DNA of 64,000 nucleotides from Echinometra lucunter (lineage: Eukaryota > Echinodermata > Echinoidea > Camarodonta > Echinometridae). Numbering within the stretch: position 1 is the stretch's first letter; every line of letters begins with the position of its first letter. The notes under the pieces were generated by a model. The model was not told the DNA's origin. It saw nothing but the letters and a program-made list of their open reading frames with translations, and searched no databases. Location of the stretch: contig CM057165.1 in NCBI GenBank assembly GCA_029962745.1, forward strand, positions 4,429,935 through 4,493,934, written 5' to 3'. The position numbers and the translations under genes are program-made. Shown here in pieces: positions 57,782 through 64,000 of the stretch.

Positions 57782-58502
57782 TTACACTATCTCGATGTAA
57801 GATGTGGGTACGTAACCCTCTTCCTCACCACGACGAACCCTTGTCCAGCCATCCCCGCTGTCTTTCTCAATCAGATCCAACTCCTCCCCATTCTCCATGC
57901 ATAATAGATTGTCATCATCAGCTAGAACACAACATGATAATAATTTGAATTTATTGCATGCTCTGAAAATTTATCAATTCATCACTGTCATCGTCACCGT
58001 TTCAAAGCATCCCACAAACACAGCATAAGACATGCCAACCTTCCCTAGCGCCACAACTGGGTGATGTGGCATGTGCCTGTAATCCAGCTAACTGTGGAAG
58101 TTATGTGCTGATTCAGCAGACCCAGATTCGAGTCTGAGTCACATCTTTTCGGACGGTGACATGAAAGGTAGGTCCCAGGCATAATAATCATATCTGATTG
58201 ATAATCGTTCTGTAAAAACCAAATCAACAACAACAACCTGGTGGAAAGTAGGAGCATCTCACAGCAAATTAAGGAACACATATTCTGCGTGTTCTTCACA
58301 TGCAGGTTTTTAAATAACGAGAGGAATCTCGACAATATCCTAGATTCTATGTCAAAAAGGGTAAGGTTTAAAATTCCTCTAAATAAGACTGGGTGGCAGC
58401 CTAGTAACACAGCCCCAGTGGCCATGTACATATATATATGCGCCTTGAGCATCTCTTATGAAATGGATATGGCACCTAATAAATTGCATATTATATTAGT
58501 AT

Positions 58503-58539
<37 letters not shown>

Positions 58540-60058
58540 TCTGGCCAACTTGCTTGGCTTTCAGTAGGTTACAACATAGCACTATTCTTTTGTTACTGTG
58601 TTTGCCTAACAAAGCATACAGTTTGTAACCTACTGAATCTGAGTTGGCCAGACTCTCTCTACATACGGCACTGACTAGCCCTTCCCTACCACACCCCCTA
58701 TCTCATATGTGAACATGGCGGACAAAGCAAGCGACAAAATAAACAACCTCTCATTCTAAACCCTTCACAATGGTTCTGGTAGTAAAAAGAACATCCCTTC
58801 ACAGCTATGTTTAATCTGTAGTTCCAGGTGAATATGCATGTGACAAATGTTCCACACATTTTAGACAATAGCAGTGAAGGATGTCTTTTGACTACCAGAA
58901 CCATTGGTGAAGGGTAGAATGAGGGGGTTGTTTATTTGTCCGCCATGTCATAGTGTCTGAATAACATTTTTGCTCTCTTTATCTCATTGATCAAGGTGAT
59001 TCTTCAACATTTCGTACATCTATTCTTATACTTTCTAATACTCACTTTGAAATTCATAGAGAGCCCGACCATTTTCCAATTGCCTCTTCTTGATCATCAA
59101 AAACTGTTCTGTCCTCCCCAACCGGGACTGCTAGGGGAAAAAAAAATGATGTAAATATTGCAAAAACTGGAAAACTAACCAAGCATGGAAATTTAGTGAA
59201 TTTCACAACACGGGGACTGCTAGGGGGGAAAAAAAATGAAGACGTAATGTTATTCATATGCAAATATTGCAAACTGGAAAACTAACACAAGCATGGAAAT
59301 TTGTGAATTTCACAAATGTTGGGTTTGGCCAAAGTGTCATCTGCGAATTATGACTTTCATGACAAGAATATAACAAGTGTACAGCACTAAAGCCTGGCCC
59401 TTGAAGCCATTTTCAAAGGAGGTTCCAAAACAGCGGTTCATTACAACTCTTCTGGCAAGGCAATCAAACAAAATACCCCATAAATGCACAACAATAAATA
59501 TTTCATCTTTTGTATGTTTAGATACTGCCAACTGTATTCCATGTCTATCATAAGTGGGTGCTTATTGGTCCCCTGTCACTTGCACGATGCTACAGGAACT
59601 TGTCTTTTTTATTTTTCTGAATTGAACATTTGAAAGAAGTAAAAATGGCGCGTTATGTGGAGACGCTACCCACATGGCACTGCAAGTCTGTCCACTGGAG
59701 TAGCTCTCATAATGACTTCTGTCTATTGTGCTGGTAAATGTAGGTAATGGTTAGGGTTAGATTAGAGTTAGAGCCACTCTTGATTTATCTCTGATCACCA
59801 TAGCATCTACCACACAGCCAATCTTCCCAAAAGACAATGTAAGTCTTGATACCTGAGTGGTTCTGCTGAGTTCTGTCCGTCGTGCTCTGTGATGTTCTGT
59901 GGTGTCTCGGCCCCCCGCTGGGTGGGAGCCTCTCCGACTCTGTCTGACCCTGATCGTGCGTCTTCGAGGGCTGCTGGGGAGTCGCCGTGCGGGTGTGCTC
60001 TGGGGTGTGGACTGAGGGGTATGAGTGACGGGCTTTCCTTCAGCATGTGTAAGTAGTT
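57782..60058 (-). CDS. C-terminal SH3 domain of a CIP4/FNBP1-type (TOCA) F-BAR protein, last three exons
   Basis: Minus-strand exons 60058-59853, 59127-59046 and 57921-57782 (stop at 57784-57782). The last two join in phase 1 and give an SH3 domain: ALYEFQT, GEELDLIEKDSGDGWTRVRR, then EEEGYVPTSYIEIV*. The GDGW tryptophan and the GYVPTSYIEI end match the C-terminal SH3 of CIP4/FNBP1/FNBP1L, which binds N-WASP and dynamin and links membrane curvature to actin (known of the family). The first exon (60058-59853) joins in phase 0 through a frame giving a Thr/Pro/Arg-rich linker; it is open in more than one frame, so that part is less sure. The F-BAR domain would lie upstream, at or beyond the 60438-60937 gap, but the sequence after the gap duplicates 47.4-50.5 kb and shows no exon. 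Confidence 0.8.
58050..58235 (+). repeat. SINE with a 7SL/Alu-like head
   Basis: GTGGCATGTGCCTGTAATCC followed by AGCTAACTGTGGAAG resembles the 7SL RNA Alu domain; GATTCGAGTCTGAG is B-box-like, and TTTTCGGACGGTGACATGAA is a common SINE body motif. It lies in the intron between the last two SH3-gene exons. Confidence 0.5.
58531..58660. mobile_element. Hairpin MITE, AGTCTGGCCAACTT arms
   Basis: GAGAGTCTGGCCAACTT and TTTCAGTAGGTTACAA pair with TTGTAACCTACTGAA and AGTTGGCCAGACTCTC. A (TA)n/(GA)n run precedes it. Confidence 0.7.
58713..58948. mobile_element. Foldback MITE with arms of about 80 bp
   Basis: ACATGGCGGACAAA..AAACAACC and CACAATGGTTCTGGTAGT pair with ACTACCAGAACCATTGGTG and TTTGTCCGCCATGT. 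The arms differ at several bases. Confidence 0.7.
59121..59315. repeat. Tandem duplication spanning an SH3-gene splice acceptor
   Basis: Two units (59121-59212 and 59213-59315) share GGGACTGCTAGGGG, CAAATATTGCAAACTGG or close forms, and AGCATGGAAATTT. Each carries CTAGCAG on the minus strand, the acceptor used by the exon 59127-59046; the upstream copy would be a decoy. Confidence 0.75.
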
Positions 60059-60437
60059 CTGTAAGATAGTCAGAAACTTGGAAAGTTAGCTTGAATTTCA
60101 GAGATCATGCATAAGAGAATATGACCTGTTGATAACGATGCCTATGCTGCGGTGACAATTACTCCACATCATTTTCGTAAACCAACCCAATTTGATCTTT
60201 TACCATGGACCAAACACAAAACCAAACACTAACCTTAACCCTAAGACCCTAATGTAATCCAGACCCTTGCTGTGTATCTTTGACAAAATAACTCCTAAAA
60301 GCAATGGTCACCTGAACACATATATCGCGTTACTGCAAGAAATATCTCAGGATGGGGTCTCTAAAAATGAGTGCCAAACAAACTAGATGCAAGAGTTTAA
60401 ATACATTTAGCTTAGCATCATTATGCTATCACTCAAA

Positions 60438-60937
60438 NNNNNNNNNNNNNNNNNNNNNNNNNNNNNNNNNNNNNNNNNNNNNNNNNNNNNNNNNNNNNNN
60501 NNNNNNNNNNNNNNNNNNNNNNNNNNNNNNNNNNNNNNNNNNNNNNNNNNNNNNNNNNNNNNNNNNNNNNNNNNNNNNNNNNNNNNNNNNNNNNNNNNNN
60601 NNNNNNNNNNNNNNNNNNNNNNNNNNNNNNNNNNNNNNNNNNNNNNNNNNNNNNNNNNNNNNNNNNNNNNNNNNNNNNNNNNNNNNNNNNNNNNNNNNNN
60701 NNNNNNNNNNNNNNNNNNNNNNNNNNNNNNNNNNNNNNNNNNNNNNNNNNNNNNNNNNNNNNNNNNNNNNNNNNNNNNNNNNNNNNNNNNNNNNNNNNNN
60801 NNNNNNNNNNNNNNNNNNNNNNNNNNNNNNNNNNNNNNNNNNNNNNNNNNNNNNNNNNNNNNNNNNNNNNNNNNNNNNNNNNNNNNNNNNNNNNNNNNNN
60901 NNNNNNNNNNNNNNNNNNNNNNNNNNNNNNNNNNNNN
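60438..60937. other. Assembly gap of 500 N
   Basis: Exactly 500 undetermined bases. The sequence on the right is the second copy of the 3.1-kb duplication. Confidence 1.
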
Positions 60938-63900
60938 CTGTGAGCATTCCTACTTTAAGACCATATGGTAGTTACGGAAGATTAATGTTCCGATTGTTTG
61001 AATTAATTTTCATGGGCTAAAGGAGGTGAACTGTAAAGCAAAAATGGTTCTATGCATGCATCAAGAAGTTATTGCTGGCATATCATTTATCTGTGTATAG
61101 AGTGGCCTTTGGGGTGGTATTATGGTTGCTGTACGAAGACAACATAAAAACGGAAACGGGTCTAAACCCCTCACCCTCAATAAAATCGAACTATGTATGA
61201 TTGATTTTGAATTGAAATTAAGAGACTAAAAAGTTGATTTCAGACAAGCTTACGCTCATCATGTTTCAGTTTGGTAAAATACATTTTATGAATGTCATGG
61301 TTATATCTTTTATTATATCCCTTCTATGAATATTCACGAGTACTCTGAAAACGTGATTGGGCATTTGATACTCGCGGTGTTAAAAATAATTTCACTATAT
61401 AGTCCTGAAAAGTATACAAATATACTTTGCCTTGAACATGTTGAAAGTTTCTGGCTAAGAACTATGGGCAAGAGGTGACTCCGAAACAGTACTATTTCCT
61501 GAGGGGCGCAGCCCCGAAGTGAATGGTACTATTGGAGGCATCGAAGCCATAGTTTTAATCGGTAAACTCGAAATCATAGAGTATTATTTTCTGGATCAAA
61601 ATTTTAACAAAAGAAACGGTACAATGGCTTACCTTTTATTGCCTCTTGTGATGATTGTGGTCTTGTATTGGTGTAGTTACATGAGAATAATACGGTAAAA
61701 TCCGATTTTGGAATAATTAGCAATATTTGATTTTAAAAATCCAATTTGGAAGAATTACAGTTGATTTATAAATGCGATTTTGGAAGATTGATGTTTGACT
61801 TTTAAAACAACTGATTATGGAAGAATTACAAATAATACTTGTTGAACAAATTGAACTAAACAAATTCTTTGAGTTTTTAATAGCATTTCACCGTCGTTTA
61901 TGATAGATTTACTAGTATCAGAAATTGCAGCAACTGTTTGATCAGAATATAATTTCTTCTTTAAAAAAGATGGGGGTATATTTTGTACACGCCACCCTGT
62001 GGTGTCTGGGTGTGTGTGGAGATATATACCGCATAAAAGTTCCCCTGGGATTTAAGCCCATGTAATAAAGACTTTAATGTTTACTCAATGACAATTTATC
62101 CATATTGCTATGTTTTTTGTTGTTGTTTTTTGTTCATCTTAGCTTAGGAATATGCTGTTCAATGTAATTTTATTTATGAGCTTATACCATTAATTAACAA
62201 TTATATCTAATATTCATTGTTTTCTGTTAATCTGCTTTAGTAATTGGTTTATTCTGTTTAACTACCTAAATCATAACAATATTTCTTCTTTGTAAAGTTG
62301 GGGTGTATTTGTACACGCCACCCTGTGGTGTGTGTGTGTGTGTGGGGGGGGGATATGCACCCCATTCCCCCAGGATTAAGCCAATGTACATAGTGAAGAC
62401 TTATATGTTAACACAATTGATAATTTATCCGTATTGCTACGTTTTTGTTTTTTTCATCTTAGCTTAGGAACATTCTGTTCAATGTAATTGTACTTATAAT
62501 CTTATATGATTGATTAATAATCATATTATCTTAGCATTCATTGTTTTCCGTAAATTTGTGATAGTAATTGGTTTATTCTGTAAATACCAGACTTGTAACA
62601 TTATTTTTAAATTATGTTATCTCATTTCAATGTGATAACTGTTAACAAACTGCTGATTGTTATTATTACTACACGGTTGCTAGTAAAAAAAAAAATGCAC
62701 AGTTGACTTGACAGTAAAACTGATACATGTCATGTGACCATGTCAGATCAATGCACTGTTTTACAAAGTCTGGCGATAAGTACTGTTCTGTGACATAGAA
62801 TTGTTGGTTAGGAATACACACAAAGAAATAATTACTCGAGATTCATTGTAATTATACTATTCAACTCTTGAAGTTATTTTTTTTTAATGTATCTTCTTCT
62901 TTTCTTCAACTCTTCAATATTCAGAATGAGTATAATCTCATAAATTTAACTGACATACCTCAACAATATATTCATTTCATATGTCAATGAAATAGCTTTA
63001 CATTACTCATTCAATATGATGCATTCCATTGATAAGTGACTTTCACATCACAAAAGGAAATATTGACTGTATAAATACAAAAGGTTAACAAATCTTTCCA
63101 TTTCGTCTGTAAGAAATAAAATTACCCCCCTTTTGGTAAGGCAGTACTGCAAATATCAAAAAATACAAAACTTGAGCTCAACTAATCAAAATACTTGGGT
63201 TTACATAGCACGTGCAATATCTGCAGACTATTTGATAAACTGTAAATTAAATGTTCGCGACTGTTCTCAACCCTATGGAAAGCCCTTACATTCTATCGCT
63301 CTGTGCTTCAGGTGTGTCTTTATAGCGAACCGCACGTAGACTTCTGACAGAATGACCATGGGTGCTCGAGATAACAGTTGTTTTCAGGCTCGATGTCATC
63401 GACGTTCTGTCGAACTCAGTGACGTTACATGTAGCTCGTCTAGTAGACGAAGGATCCCATCTCAGTGGTATAGGACAAGATATGTCCTGGAACCCAGCTG
63501 CCTGCCTGTGGTCTCAAAATCATGATGGGAGCTGTAGAGGAGTCTTCTCCTGGCCTGCTTTGCCCAGATTTTCAAAGAAAATGGCACCAAAAATATGAGG
63601 TTAATTGCTGCGCATCCCATCTCCTCTCACACTCACTCGGCACACAGGTCCTGCCTTGACCAATGCCAGATTTGCTCTCCCCTGATTTAAATTCCTGGTC
63701 ACTTTGTGACAGACCAGCTTTCAGCCAATCAGCCAATCTGGCCTTTTTACATATCCCACTATCAAAGAAATCCTGGGGGGATCGAGCATTTGCTCATGCC
63801 GGACCAGCCCTGTGGAATTCACTCCCACAGGAGCTGAGGAATGCAAACTCTTTAACTTCCTTCAAGGGCAACCTGAAATCCCATTTGTTCAAACTAAGCA

Positions 63901-64000
63901 GGTACTAGGTTTGAAGACAGACATTCTTTTTTTTTTAAGCGCCTTGAGCATTTAATCAAAATGGAAAAGACGCTATATAAATCCTATGTATTATTATTAT
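60938..64000. repeat. 3.1-kb near-identical duplication, copy 2 (cut by the window end)
   Basis: Begins at the first base after the gap with CTGTGAGCATTCC, equal to 47382, and runs to the window end at the equivalent of 50460. One differing site is an extra C near 63680 that shifts the LINE frame relative to copy 1. Confidence 0.95.

Noticed and set aside
60352..61020. Long open frames across the gap
   Set aside because: They consist of undetermined bases read as X.

Overview
The window looks like animal (deuterostome) nuclear DNA, most likely an echinoderm such as a sea urchin; the organism is inferred, not proven. The evidence is short exons with GT/AG introns, a LIM-homeobox gene and a ciliary dynein-docking gene, long AT-rich introns, tRNA-derived SINEs, CR1/L2/jockey-like LINE fragments, and many small terminal-inverted-repeat (TIR) transposons. 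There are no operons, CRISPR arrays or prokaryotic signals. About 5% of the sequence is coding.

Layout. 1-3339 (+): the 3' part of an Lhx3/4 (Lim3) homeobox gene, three exons covering homeodomain to C-terminus; the LIM domains lie upstream of the window. 8320-20443 (-): a complete 13-exon gene encoding a 539-residue coiled-coil protein that I identify as CCDC151/ODAD3, an outer-dynein-arm docking subunit; it is tail-to-tail with Lhx3/4 and its introns carry many miniature transposons. 21604-29600: two related LINE copies on the minus strand, each split by a hAT-like element that leaves an 8-bp target duplication. 29602-43218: three arylamine N-acetyltransferase (NAT) family copies, two apparently intact (29602-30522 minus, 42304-43218 plus) and one broken (35758-36612 minus), separated by a 1.5-kb hAT-like element, a 1.06-kb direct repeat, hairpin repeats and a palindrome-rich tandem array. 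44842-46153: a hAT-like element with a second one nested in it. 47382-50460 and 60938-64000: a near-identical 3.1-kb segment present twice, the second copy starting exactly at a 500-N gap. 57782-60058 (-): the last three exons of a gene ending in an SH3 domain, most like the CIP4/FNBP1/FNBP1L (TOCA) F-BAR family.

The host genes have no obvious joint function: a developmental transcription factor, a motile-cilium assembly factor, acetyl-CoA-dependent acetyltransferases and a membrane-curvature adaptor. The most unusual content is the transposon layer: at least six hAT-like insertions with readable 8-bp target duplications, many with long G or C runs just inside the ends; a TTAA-flanked piggyBac-like MITE family in several copies; a TTAA-flanked Kolobok-like MITE; and foldback arrays. 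I found no convincing new multi-gene system. The NAT copies with Glu in place of the catalytic Asp, the modular hAT elements and the 39.4-40.5 kb foldback array are the best candidates for follow-up.
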